From NCBI RefSeq assembly GCF_905475345.1, contig NC_066597.1, forward strand, positions 4,964,501-5,028,500: a stretch of 64,000 nt of DNA, written 5' to 3'. A program made the translations under genes and the position numbers. The DNA is from Vespula vulgaris. Lineage: Eukaryota > Arthropoda > Insecta > Hymenoptera > Vespidae. Positions 33,903-46,168 of the stretch are shown piece after piece. The notes beneath the pieces are model-generated. The model saw only the letters and a program-made list of their open reading frames with translations. It made no database searches and was not told the origin of the DNA. The stretch's first letter is position 1. Every line of letters begins with the position of its first letter.

Positions 33903-36297
33903 TTAAACAGAAGGTTCCGTTGAATGTTGGTTCGGTGGTAAATATTGTCGATGAGTAATAGAAGAATATTGCATGTCGATAGCTTTAGTAGTGTCGTACA
34001 GGGCAGGAGCTTCAGCGAGAATAGTAAGTGTTCCTCCTATGGAAGCTATCGTGAAGACAAAGAGAAAAAATCGATCGAGAACCATAGAGACATAACTCCA
34101 ATCTTGATCCTCCTGCAAAGAATAAAAATTTACCTTTAATCTTTAGGGACAATGCTTTTTATTAAATTAGACAAGTATAATTTATTATAAACAGCTATAG
34201 TAATTAACATTAGAACTATCGATCTATTTTTATCATATTTTTTTATACTAATAAATAAACAAAATAAACAGGAACAGAATCCGATTAATATTTTAATTTA
34301 ACAATGTAATCATAATAAAAGAAGATATCTAAAATTGTTTATTTTGACAGATTTGATAATTTTAGTGTTGCAAGTAGATGTAAAAACGTAAAAAGAAAAT
34401 GACTGATTGAGCACAAACTATGGAGATTAGTTATATTCGTGAATATTTACAGAATTGAACTCGTCCTGCCGTTGTATATGATGTTGAATGAACGTCACAT
34501 TGTGTAAAGCTTTCTCGAGTTCGAATGGATACTTTTTTTTAGGAGTGATGTCGCTCAAAGACTCATCCAATCCAGACATGACAGTTGGAAGTCCATTGTA
34601 GCCACCAAAACCTCCACCAAGAAATCTGTTGTGTGCAGTTGTTGTATGTAAGCCGTTGCAACCTGGAGAAGACGATATAATTTCGATTTACATATCACTA
34701 TCATTATTATTATTTTTATTAATTGAAGAAAGTACCACCGATACGTTGATGACGAGCAGAATCCGGAGAAGAGATGATGGAGGAAGATTGAACAGCAGCT
34801 GCAACGGCTGCATTGAATTTACTTTTTTTCCTAGATTTCCCTCCTCCATGTATTTTGTAAGCAGCAAGATCATGGTTAAAATCATCCTGTACTCTCATTA
34901 GTAATAACCTTGGTAATTGTTGAAGGAATATCTTTCTGACCCACGGTGCCATTTTGTGTGTACTTGGTTTACGATAATGAACATTTAATATTATTATTGT
35001 TATAACTACCGAAAGACCTACGAGGATCATTGTGAAGAGTAAGTATTTGCCTAATAATGGTAATGCTAACGAAGTAGACGGTATGATTTCTGATATCAAT
35101 AGGAAGAACATTGTTTGAGATAGGAGAATGTTGATACACAAGGCTATTTTCTCTCCTGAATCAGCAGGTAGATAGAAAGCCAATACCGAAAGATAAGAGA
35201 TGCTCACGCACGGTACGATTAGGTTCACCGTATAGAAGAGAGTTTTACGACGTAACGTGATATTGAAGAATATGTCAGGATAAGGTTCGTGACAACAGGG
35301 ATAATACTTCTTGTGACGTTCCGCTGGTACACCTAAAATGTCCCATTCGACACTTGGATAATATTCACGTAGATCGATACCAACTTCTACTTTGTCTCCT
35401 AATTTTTGATTAATGTGTTTCAAATCGATCTGAAAAGTAATTTTAATTAACATCGATTTTGCATTTTGCTTTGATTAAATTCTTTCTGACCAACCTGGAA
35501 GCCATCGTACGTCCACGAACCAAACTTCATGAAACAAGTTTGCTGATCGAATGGAAAATATCTGACGTCGATTTCGCAGGATGATTTAAAAATAGCTGGT
35601 GGTGTCCAAAGAACTTTACCCGTGAAATGTAAAATAGCTTTTGTCATGGTGGTTACGCCATATTCTCCATCGGCGCTAGAAAATTGATGTTACAATTTTT
35701 TTATCTGTTTTATCCGGGATAGAAGGAGGTATTTTAGGATGAAATTTCTTACTTGTTGTAAAGTACGATATCGGGTAACCATATATGTTCGCTCGGTACA
35801 TAGAGTTCCGTCACACCTCCATATTCCGATGGATCCCATTGAAACTTGTGATCCTGCCATTCCTAAAAGTTAACCAAATTCATTTATTATTATTATTATC
35901 ATTATTATTATTACTATTTTTTTTTTAATATTAAGATCATTGTAATAGTTTATAACATCGTTATACTTACATGTTCTAACCAAACGTTTGTTGTTAAGAT
36001 TTGATCCTTTAAATTCTATAAGTATATAAAATTATTAGTTACTTTTTTTTTCAAGATATTTATATTATAATAAATGTATATTTTAAAAGAAGTGAACAAA
36101 TTATAGATTTTTCTTACCAGGTCAATGAGCTGCGAGAGACGAAGACCTAGCTTAACAACGACCGTATCTGTGTTGTTCAAAACGGGTCGAATAAGACGAT
36201 TGTAATTCGAGAGTAGGTCATCGTAAAGTCGTTTAGCATCGGGATTCCCATAGCAAATCCTCGCTGTGAGGATCACGGTAATTAATCTGACTATCAT
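33903..36297 (-). CDS. nAChRalpha2: Nicotinic acetylcholine receptor subunit alpha2
   Basis: A ligand-gated cation channel subunit of central cholinergic synapses and a neonicotinoid target family. Seven coding exons: 36297-36118, 36015-35971, 35862-35753, 35675-35495, 35429-34736, 34662-34451 and 34112-33903, giving about 543 residues. A short signal peptide (MIVRLITVILTARICYG) precedes NPDAKRLYDDLLSNYNRLIR. The extracellular domain has the Cys-loop (Cys145-Cys159) and the vicinal Cys217-Cys218 pair in loop C that marks an alpha subunit. M1-M3 lie at about 236-320 and M4 near 490-510. The M2 region LLSQTMFFLLISEIIPSTS and the cytoplasmic-loop segments GCNGLHTTTAHNRF and GYNGLP are typical of insect alpha2 (Drosophila SAD). 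An upstream in-frame stop after an acceptor at 36342 supports the chosen start. alpha2 is often clustered with alpha1 and beta2 in insects; neither is seen here. Confidence 0.96.
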
Positions 36298-36889
36298 TAT
36301 AATTCGGTTGTGTATATTTATTTATATATTGTTATTGACTCTCTGAAAAAAGTTAGAAATATTTCATGATCATTTTCTCGTTATTTTTATAAAAAAGAAA
36401 TTAAAAAAGATAAAAAAGAATAATAAAGACAAAGCAAAAAGTAGAATATATAAAAATAAAGTATAGAAAAAATGTTACTCCAATCAACCGAGAAATATTT
36501 CCTTTCTCCGTTAGCAGTATCGACGACTCTAGGTCGATCAATAAATTATTGTCGAAACGAGGCTGTAGTTTAATAGAATCGACACTTTTACCTTTATAAC
36601 GTTAGCTTAACTAGGCTTTATATGCTATTGCTAGTCAGGGATTTATGAACCTGTTGCGTTAACTACCATCTATCTATATTGACTTTATGTCGAAGGAGTC
36701 GAAATTAAACTTGGAATCGTTTATACATATTGGGGTATCATTTCTTCCAGTTAATATTTCCTTCGATTTATATCGTTTAACAAATTTCAATTTTTTATCA
36801 ATAGATTTTGTCATTTAAACAATTTCCAATAAATTTTAAATAAATATCTTATAAATTTTTGTCTCAATTTTTGTTTCATCCATTTATAT

Positions 36890-36920
<31 letters not shown>

Positions 36921-37700
36921 CACATACATATATATGAAAATTTAGAAAATATTGAATTTTTTCTTCTCGAATATATATAAATACCGATATGTTTTAAAAA
37001 CAACGATTAATTTTAAACAAACTATATTTTAGATTTTAATTAACAGTAAACGTAAAAAAGTATATTTAAATTACTGAATATGTCAAATAGATTAAATCAA
37101 TTTACACGTGCTTTTTCTTTTTCTAAAAAAAAATTTGCGAAACTGATCTTTCAATCTCTTGAATGAATGTAAAACGCGAGATAGTTACGTACTCGTTAAT
37201 CAGGCTTCCAAAAAGTGTCGGTGCGCGTATCTCGTAGGGCGAAATCTTGTGGCTCTAGGTAGATGTCATAATCTAAACGCCAACTCGCACGATCTTCTTT
37301 CTGGTCTTGCTTTTATCGATCGGAAATGTAAGAAGGATTCGTCGTGTATCGCATTACTCACACGGATTTGTAGCGTTCAATGAAACGACGGAAGAACGTA
37401 GAACAGAAATGGCATTGTGTACAGCCAATGGACCACTGGATGATGGTACATGCATCTTAGATTCGCAGGATCAATACAGCATTGCGCATGCACCGACGTG
37501 CTCGACCGTACCTGCGCCATGTGAACGAACTTTAACAGCGCAGACTCGCGCGCACAACTCGGCATTCCGCATGTAATAGAATAAAAAAAGAAGAAAGAAG
37601 AAAAAAAAAGAAAATAAAAATGAAAAAAAAGGAAAGAGAGAAAGAAAGAAAGAAAGAAAAAGAAGGCTTAACTTATGCGCTCATCTCTTTGGACTTTTTT
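36298..37700 (-). promoter_or_regulatory. nAChR alpha2 5' UTR and possible promoter
   Basis: A strong minus-strand acceptor (ACTTTTTTCAG, exon from 36342) lies 45 nt before the ATG, so transcription begins farther upstream. AT-rich DNA (36350-37140) is followed by a block of balanced composition at 37190-37570. That block contains TTGCGCATGCACC (about 37483-37495), close to the palindromic NRF-1/Erect-wing site. The plus-strand frame at 37307-37576 is probably fortuitous. The 5' exon itself is not located. Confidence 0.3.
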
Positions 37701-38155
37701 TCAGAGGAACATTTTCTTCGTGCATTTTCTTGCTTCCTTTCCTTCTCAGCGATATTTCCTTATTTATGATTAATTCTTAATCGACGTGATCAATCCGTTT
37801 TAACAATTTTCTTTTCTTCGTTACTACAACAATTTTATATAATTACAGTTTCGCAAGTATTGTTAAGAACAGTCCATTTGACGAATCGAATAACAGAAGT
37901 CAAGTCACTAACACGTTCATAAAAATAACACTACTGCGTTTCACGTATTTGAAAAGATTTATTATTGTATTCCCACATGTGTTCTTTTTATTTTTCATTT
38001 TCTTTTTGTTTGTTTGTTTGTTTTTTTTTTCCTTTATTTATTTGCCGTTAACCGAATTCTTCGTTGGTGAGATAGAAGCGTTAGGAACGTCGACAAAGTC
38101 CAGATACGATTTCAACGTTCGGAGACACTAACACAACTCTTTAATAAACACGATT
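37580..38155. other. Purine-rich and T-rich spacer
   Basis: GAAA-rich DNA (37577-37670) then mixed AT-rich DNA with a TTTG run near 38005. No gene seen. Confidence 0.6.
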
Positions 38156-38156
38156 A

Positions 38157-38241
38157 TTTTCCGGGTTTCCTCGTGTGAAGCACTACGAGGATGGCTGCCG
38201 TGCCACTCTCGGGTGTCATCGTCAAGGGTAACTGCCCTCTT
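38157..38241 (+). repeat. Homologous element, copy 1
   Basis: Begins TTTTCCGGGTTTCCTCGTGT and ends GGTAACTGCCCTC. The first 30 nt match copy 2 at 39832 in 25 positions, and the GGTAACT near the end falls at offset 71 against 72 in copy 2. The segment TCCTCGTGTGAAGCACTACG, continuing AGGA, can fold into a short hairpin. AGG before GTAACT would serve as a plus-strand splice donor in both copies. Orientation and function are unknown. Confidence 0.6.
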
Positions 38242-39364
38242 TTGCTCACACAGCTGCGTAAGCGCTCCGACAACATCGTTTTCGAGCTCGTTCTCATCGT
38301 TTATGATTTATATTTGACATTGGTACTATGCGCTTTTAGCGAAAACCATCTCGATTAATCGGCATGTACGTCGTCCGAAAAGATTTTCATTTCACCGAAC
38401 GATCATTCAAACTCGACAGAGAACAATTTACTGAAGGTACAATGGATACGTTTCGTGTTATACAAGTTGCATGGCTTATATCGTATCAGCCAATAAGTAA
38501 TATAGGAATTTTCAATATTTTTGATCTCTTTTTTCTTTCTTGTTTTTTCCTCTCTTTTTTCTTTCGTTTTTTTTTTTAATTGAAAGTTCTAACATTACTT
38601 ATCGATCGTATCCGAGTTAATTAATTTTCCATAAAAAAGTAACTGATAATTCCGACATTATTTATTAGCCGATCGAATACAACTATGGATCATGTGTGTA
38701 CATATTTGGAAACACATTTATACGAGATATAAGGTTTTATTATCCGTTCATTCTGTACGATATATAAATCGTAAAAAATTGCCGATATAGTATAATAATA
38801 AGTCTTATATGAAAATATAAAACTTATAGAGATATCAGGTTATATGTTAAATAAGGCTAGGATAATTTTTGCATCGTTTATATGAAATATCTGTTGTATA
38901 AAGATCTATTGTATTATCATCGAGTATTCCAAGCGTTACCTTCTTAATGGGCTAGCTTTTAACTTTGATTTGTGATACCTCGAGCGTGGGTGGGTATGTA
39001 AGCGTAAAGAACATCATTAGCCATGAGACCCTCGTAGATTTTGGAAGGACCCTATAGTAAATAGATTCGCTACATCGTCGAAGGATAATATAGAGTATTC
39101 ATATCGTCCTAATAGATCCTCGGTATCCGGCTAATAATCTTTAGTTTGGTACTGTGTTCATATGACGTAGATAGATTGCTTCAACGATATATGTATAATA
39201 TATAGAACGATAAACTATCTGAAAATAGGTCGTGCCTAATATAATATATACTACTGTACTTTATAGTTTACAATTAATTTGAATAATGTTTAAAGTAATC
39301 TTCTTTGGTAAAAGGAGGAGAGGTTTTCCTCTTTCTCTGGTTGTAGAGAAAGAGAAAACCATAT

Positions 39365-39370
<6 letters not shown>
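38242..39370. other. Spacer between and around the homologous elements
   Basis: No gene seen; AT-rich with T-rich tract at 38520-38578. A GA tract follows at 39367-39416. Confidence 0.55.

Positions 39371-39416
<46 letters not shown>
39367..39416. repeat. (GA)n tract
   Basis: About 48 bp of nearly pure GA. Confidence 0.93.
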
Positions 39417-39419
<3 letters not shown>

Positions 39420-39685
39420 TTTGTGAAGCTTTTAGCTCGACGATACGAGATATAATAATCGAGAATCCCTTCCCTTTCGCGAAGTAACGCAAAACGATCG
39501 TTCTTTTCTAAGTTCTCATCTTTCTTCACGTTATCGCTATTTCTCTACGTTATAATATAATAGTAATAGGTCTACCCATTAAGTCTATCTTTATTTTCAA
39601 GCTCGTTTCTATTTTCTTCCAATACTTCTTTTTCTTACTTTTCATATATATCTATACATGTATATATATCGTTGTACATATATAT

Positions 39686-39744
39686 ATACACACACGCGCA
39701 CACGCTCACACACACGCGCGCGTGCGCGCACACACACACACACA
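39686..39744. repeat. Alternating purine-pyrimidine (CA/CG) tract
   Basis: TA-rich DNA runs into CACA/CGCG alternation, including a 13-nt core of CG/TG steps (CGCGCGTGCGCGC), flanked by CA repeats. Such alternation favours left-handed Z-DNA. Confidence 0.9.
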
Positions 39745-39831
39745 TATCTATATAGGTATACGAATATTTCTCTATTTTCTATATGTACTATATACTATTC
39801 CTGGCCCTTTATAACAATGACAAATGTGACT

Positions 39832-39917
39832 GTTTTCCGGCTTTCCTAGTGCGAAGTACTAGCTCGAGAAATACTATGACGTCACATTCGAGTGCAGACG
39901 AGAGGTAACTGGCCTCT
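39832..39917 (+). repeat. Homologous element, copy 2
   Basis: Begins TTTTCCGGCTTTCCTAGTGC and ends GGTAACTGGCCTC, aligning with copy 1 1.68 kb upstream with only one net base of length difference. The hairpin is kept with different bases (CTAGTGC, loop GAA, GTACTAG), which suggests compensatory change. A TGACGTCA cAMP-response-type palindrome is present here only. Confidence 0.6.
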
Positions 39918-39919
39918 CC

Positions 39920-40818
39920 TACGTAAATACGCACTCGTCATATATTCTCTCTTACACATATATTCTCATACATACGTACATACATATATTCTGTTATTGT
40001 ACGTACACGTAGATGCGTTCTCATAGAGAAATTTTCAAGAACGACAAGTTCGACGATCCAATTGTACTTCGAAATAACGGAAGCATCGTTTGTAACGTTA
40101 AAAGCGTCTGTTATCGTAGATGGACCGAGTTATCGGAGCGAATGCACTTCGATTCGAATCGTTGCACTACCGGTTCATTTCTATTCGAATTAGAAATGGA
40201 TCAACTGGAAAACTTTTTTCTTTTTCTTTTTCTTTTTTTTTGGACATTTTCTTCTTTCATTCTTTCTTCTCTATTCCGTTAGGTCACGATCAAGATCGTG
40301 TGAGATTGAAAACATTATTTTCTTTTTCTTTTCTTTCTTTCTTTTTTTTTTCTTTTTTCTTATTTCGTTAGAAAAAATTCATATCCTAAAAGATAAAGAT
40401 ACTTTACTACTTTGTACTACTTCATACGATATTAACATTGCTTTTGTGACAACTTGTATTAGCACATAGATCATACAAGCTTACACTCTTGGGTCTTGTC
40501 TACGTTGCATGTACTGTATCCGGCAGGTGTAAGGAATATGCTCTGTACATGGGTGCATCAAAATTCACTACAGCTTCTCTCTTTCTCTCTCCATGCACCC
40601 TTCTTATCCCTTCGCTGGCATACGAAGTTGCTAATAGTCTAGTAAACTGAGTGCAATTTACGATGATGTATATTATTTCACGAAGACTAGTTCGAGTAAC
40701 ATTTGACGTTCAACGTTCATAACATTGAAAGTTTAAAATTAATAAGAGAAATTTTATATTCAGTTCTTCTAAAAGGTTTCTTCTTTTTATTGACATTTCT
40801 TTTTTCGTGAAATTTTAC

Positions 40819-40868
<50 letters not shown>

Positions 40869-41727
40869 CAAGAGACAGTGCATCGATCGTTTGATCATAA
40901 ATCATTCCTAAGGAAAGAAAAAAAAAAAAATACATAAAGGAAGTTCCGCTTATCTGTCAGAGAAAATTCATTTTCGGACGTCACCGGGTTAATCTTCCGA
41001 ATTATTTTTCCGGTTGGCAAGCTTGAGGAACGTCCATCGGTCTATCGCTATTCACACTCAATTTCCAAACTTTCCTGAAAGATCGATCGAGTCCCATCAG
41101 CTTTCGTCCGGTTTTCCTTCTTCACATCCCTCTCTTCCTTATCACTCGACCCCATAATCCTTGTTTCGGGGTGTATATAACAACGATACTACGACATCCC
41201 TTACTATCAGCTAAAATTAATAAAACGTGTTGTCTTTACAAGAGATAGGACATGTTATTACAAACGTTGTACGAGATAAGTCAACTAACGTTTTCTATTA
41301 TTGACTGAAATATCTTCGACTATTTTTGACGATAGAAATATCAAAATAAATAATTTGTTTCTTTTAAAAAGGGACAATATTCTGATTAACGCAACATTTC
41401 TGTCTAGATATCTTCGTAGAGATTTATCAGATCGTAGATGTCAGACAATCTTTTCTCTTCTTCTTATTTTTTTTTAAATATATCGATATATTTTTATTAT
41501 CACAACACATATTGTAGCATATAAATAGACGAATTAAACGATATGAATTTGTTGCGATTAAAAAAGAAAGAATGACATTCGTAAAACGTTTAGATTTTAA
41601 ATGTTTCATATTCATTCCTCTGAATCATCTGCAGAGCGATTACGATAAATCCAATTTTGAAGATGATCGAGAAACTTGAATTGTTGAGGATCAAAATTGT
41701 AATTATATAATGTTTAATTCATAATAT

Positions 41728-41781
<54 letters not shown>

Positions 41782-41986
41782 CGTTCCCACACATGACTAC
41801 ACTTTTACACTTCCTTTCCTCTGCTTGTGTTAATTGTTCAAAAGTTTAAGCTGAGCCGAATGTTTTCAAGTTGCCGAACGACGTAACTCTGGCGATCGAC
41901 TTTGTTCGTCGTTTCGAAAGAGAGATAGTTTAGCGATGTTTCCTCTAGAACTATTTTGGAACGCGAGTAATGCAACACTTTGTTCT

Positions 41987-42019
<33 letters not shown>

Positions 42020-42540
42020 ATTTCTTTCTCTCTCGCAACGTTGTATCGTCGAAGCGAATTATTAATCAATTCCGAGCCTTGGGAATGTCCTCTCAGACAG
42101 AAGCAATCTTCCTTAATCACAAGGAAAGTTACAGTTAAAATCGCATTCTTGAAATTTCTGTTGAGGAGTCTGCCGAGAAGCTCAGAGAGGAATAGGGAGA
42201 AAGAATGAGAGGTGGTGATGTTACTAGTGATGGTTCGTGGGTTAGAATGAGATCGAAGATGAGAGGGTTAGAAGAGGATACTAGCGTTGACTCGAAAGAG
42301 CCTCCTGACGTGTACCGGTAATTAATGTGGTCTCACGCATCGGCCAATCTTCTATATCTCGCGAACTAAGGATAAACGGGGATGGGAGGACTAGAAAGTG
42401 AAGGAAAGCAGTAGAGTAGGAGGAGAGGGGGAGGAAAAGGAGGAGAGGAAGGTAAAGTGGAGGGGCTGTGAGATAAGCTAAAATCCCATTATAGTTCGTT
42501 GTTGAATTCTCTTGGTATCCACCGAACGGTCTGAAGCCGT
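39920..42540. other. Non-coding DNA upstream of the GC-rich region
   Basis: No recognisable gene. Contains T-rich blocks (40210-40370), a CT run near 40577-40592, GA at 40821-40863, a pure (AAT)n array at 41728-41780, CT at 41990-42017 and GGA-rich DNA at 42415-42460. Short frames lack domains. Confidence 0.55.
41728..41780. repeat. (AAT)n array
   Basis: About 17 perfect AAT units. Confidence 0.95.
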
Positions 42541-42548
42541 TTCTCTAG

Positions 42549-42551
<3 letters not shown>

Positions 42552-42596
<45 letters not shown>
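42552..42596. repeat. (CT)n tract
   Basis: About 44 bp of pure CT, immediately before a GC-rich unique block. Confidence 0.93.
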
Positions 42597-42599
<3 letters not shown>

Positions 42600-42639
42600 A
42601 CATATATATATATCTTTATCTTTCTCTTTCTCTTTTTGG

Positions 42640-42770
42640 AAGGTGGAGAAGCACGGCCCGTTTTGCAGTTCCAGGATAATAGCCAGGGCGGTGTCGGACT
42701 TTAAATGACTGTTTGCGCTCGCGGTTCGTAAATTATGCCGACCCCTTTAGGGACACCCGGTATATTCTAC
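42640..42770. other. GC-rich unique block, possible regulatory element
   Basis: A non-repetitive GC-richer block (contains GCAGTTCCAGGATAATAGCC and CGCTCGCGGTTCGTAAATTA) sits among microsatellites. No open frame or splice pair marks it as an exon. A conserved non-coding element is possible. Confidence 0.25.
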
Positions 42771-43009
42771 CTACGTATGTACATATGTACGTAGCTAGAG
42801 ATAGATACGTGTGTACGTGGCTAAGAGAACAATATTAACGTTCCTCGTCTGGCGCATCCTCGTCGTCACGGCTTATGCTTCGCCGATTATTATATAGAGC
42901 TTATTTCACCGTAGGAATTAATTCGACCCCTTTAACAGTTTCACATCGAGTGTGTCTTTTCTGTGATTGCATATCTTTGCATGTAAATGTGGGAAAATAA
43001 AAATGATAT

Positions 43010-43043
<34 letters not shown>

Positions 43044-46000
43044 GAGAGAAAAGTGAAATAATTCTTGGGAAAGAGAAAAACAACAAGCACGTAGAAAAGT
43101 ATAATAATATTTAAGTATGTCATTATTAAGCGTACGGCTGGTGTAATTTCGTGATTGTTACGAAGCGTAGAGAGGAAAAGAGTTTTCGTTGGGACTCCAA
43201 AGATCAACGATTCTTAGTATCGCCAAGATAAAAGAGAAAGAAAAAGATCAGATCTTTTCAGGTTCTTTTTTCACTTCTACGACCAAATCGTCTCGTCTCT
43301 GTCCTTCTTTAGATTGAGAAGTCAGTAGAGAAACGAACCTAACACAAACGGAGACTCGACTGGGAACTCGGCAGGACTAAAGAGGTGTAGTAGGTGGAGT
43401 ATCGAGATACGAACTCTCTTTCGTCTATCTTTCTCGCGAGTCCCAGGGGTGTCGTCCCGTTCCGTCTGTCACCGACATCATCCGCTCGAATTCTGATCTT
43501 TCAACGAACGTTACGGGCAAGACGTTCGTTCTCACGGGAGTTGAAAGCGCGCGAGTGTTCAAAGAAAAGGGGAAAAAGTCGGTGTTTGAGGAAACATCAT
43601 TAAAGCTGGGAAAAGAAAGAGGAGAGAGGGTGGAATCGAATAGGTTCACGAACGCCACTCGAACGGCCTTGAGTATTCGTCTCAACGACTAATTTTTCAC
43701 CTTCCCGTTTCTTTCATTCGATTAATCGACCTAACACTCGTTACGATGTTCCTTTCACGAATGTATCGATATTTTCTTTTTTTTCTTCTCTATCTTTTCA
43801 ACGAAAGATCAGTAAGTTGATTGATATTTGTTTTACTGTCTTTTTGCGCAGAAATATTCTTACCTTGTTTCCAATATTAGGTCTTCTTAATTAAATGAAA
43901 ACAATATATTTATATACTATTCATGAAATATTTAATTAACCCCTTTTCTCTTAAGCCTTATATATAAAGAGAATATATGTATATTAAAGTTATATGTATA
44001 CGCATGTACTCACATTTGAACGAGGCTCATGGATACACACACATATATATCGGGTCGAAATGCTTATACATTTACACGTTAAATCTGAATCTTCCAGGAC
44101 TTGTAGTAGCACGGAAACGTGCTCGTAAGATCAAGTTGTGGTTTATATCGAGATATTCGTACAAGATGACGGTAACATACAAAAATTAACCAAATCTACG
44201 AGGAGACACTTTTCTGTAGGATTGTTGCCACCGTTCTTTACAGAAATTTCTTCGCAATTGTAGAGATTATACCTATAGTATAAATTGTATAGAAAATTGC
44301 AATAGGTATGTACTTACGAGTCGAGTAATATGAAACGTTTCAAGAAATTTAAAAAAGTCTAAAGGGAAGGACTATTTTGTTGGCGTATACTAAGAAAACT
44401 TTCGTCCTTTTCATTTTGCGTTCTCAGGTCCATTTACCGCAACATTTGCGGAACAGACGTTTGTGGAACACCAGACGGTATTATGCTCGGGGGATAAGGA
44501 ATCGGTAGCTCGTAATAGTCACAACTGCGTATGACTTCGTAGAAGCATTATCCTCTGATGGCTTTGGTCTCGCATCCCTTCCCACGAACATACACTTTCA
44601 TCGTAGTGCTATTACGGAGATAAAGCTCGTGCTTTATACGATTCGAAGTTAGCCGGTTAGCAGCAAACGAAACAGAATCTTCAAATAGTATGATTTACTC
44701 GTGGACACGATCATTAATTTTCGATTAGATGTAGGTTTAGAGACGATTAGTTTAATAATATGTAATTAATTAATGATTACGAATTACGATTGGAGATACA
44801 TCGAAAGATTTGATAAAAATCTTTTATTTATAGATTAGTATTTCTTTCTTTTTTTTTAATGTTTGTATTAAAAAATGATTGGTTTTTTCTTTCTTTTTTT
44901 TTTTCTAATCGAAAAAATTCCGAACAATCGACAATAAACACTTTGTACAAATATTATTTGCCCGGAACAACAATAGGTCCGTTCTCTTGAGATTGTTGTA
45001 ATTGAGTTACTCAAAGTATATATCGATGTATGTACGTCGATACAGAAGAGATGGCTTATCCATCTTCAAGGGATTGAAAGGACCCTAGGGAAATACGTCT
45101 GGTATTTGTCGCGTTTCGAGTTATTTCTTCAATCGTTCTTGCTACTCTGTGTACGCACGTATATATGTATGTATGTATGTACGCATGTATGCACTCTTCT
45201 GATAATTGCAACTCGATAAAGTATTCGCAGGCAACGATGTAATTCGAATTTTCACTGATCTCGAAATAATTTTATCGATTGGACTCTTACCTATTTTAGC
45301 TTTTTTATTTTATATCTCGAATTACTTCATCGATGCTCCCTTTCTTTTTCTTCTAAAAGAAAAATCGAGAAACATGTGATCTTTTTTTCTTTTTTTAATG
45401 AACTTTGTATATAAGTACACTTGTGATAATAAATGACGTATATCGCAGGTTCTTTCTTTATTCGGTAAAATTTCTCTTCTCCTATCTGTTTTATGTTATC
45501 TTTCCGTTCTTATTCGACTGTAAGCTAATAATTTCTATACGTGTCGAAGACGACCATATCAGCTTTCTGTTTTTTCTTCGTCGCTATAATTATTTGTAAA
45601 TAATACAAATCGAAAGCAATTAGTCAAAAAACTTGATTTATAATTTAACTGCACGTTAAATATCTGTTATATTTAATATATATATATATATAATCATTAT
45701 ACAAGTAATAATAGCAACGAAGAAATATTCAGTTTTGACATGTCACATCTTTATACAAAGATTATACTATATTCACATACCAATATTATTCTTTATAAGA
45801 TAGAACCAAGCAAAGATAACATAAGATAAAAACAGAAAAATTCTATTGCATGGAGAGAGAATCTTTACCGTATAAAATCGATGGCTTTACGTGTACGTAT
45901 GTATATAAATGGTACGTACGAGTTATCTTAATACAGAGAAAAGATAAAGTATTCAAAACTTCTTCGATAAACATACAATACAATGGTGAATCAACTCGTT

Positions 46001-46134
46001 GGTGTAGCCTTGTTGATCGCAACGAATAACTTGTGAATGGGAAACGTACGGATAGTAGTCGAGTAAGAAATCGTTTCACTATCGTCGAATGAATTATTAA
46101 TATCGTTAATTTCATCGATGATGTTGTTCATTCA

Positions 46135-46168
<34 letters not shown>

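Noticed and set aside
37307..37576. Plus-strand 89-codon frame with MALCTANGPLDDGTCILDSQ
   Set aside because: Not repetitive, but no family, no splice support and located in the likely nAChR promoter region; kept only as part of that region.
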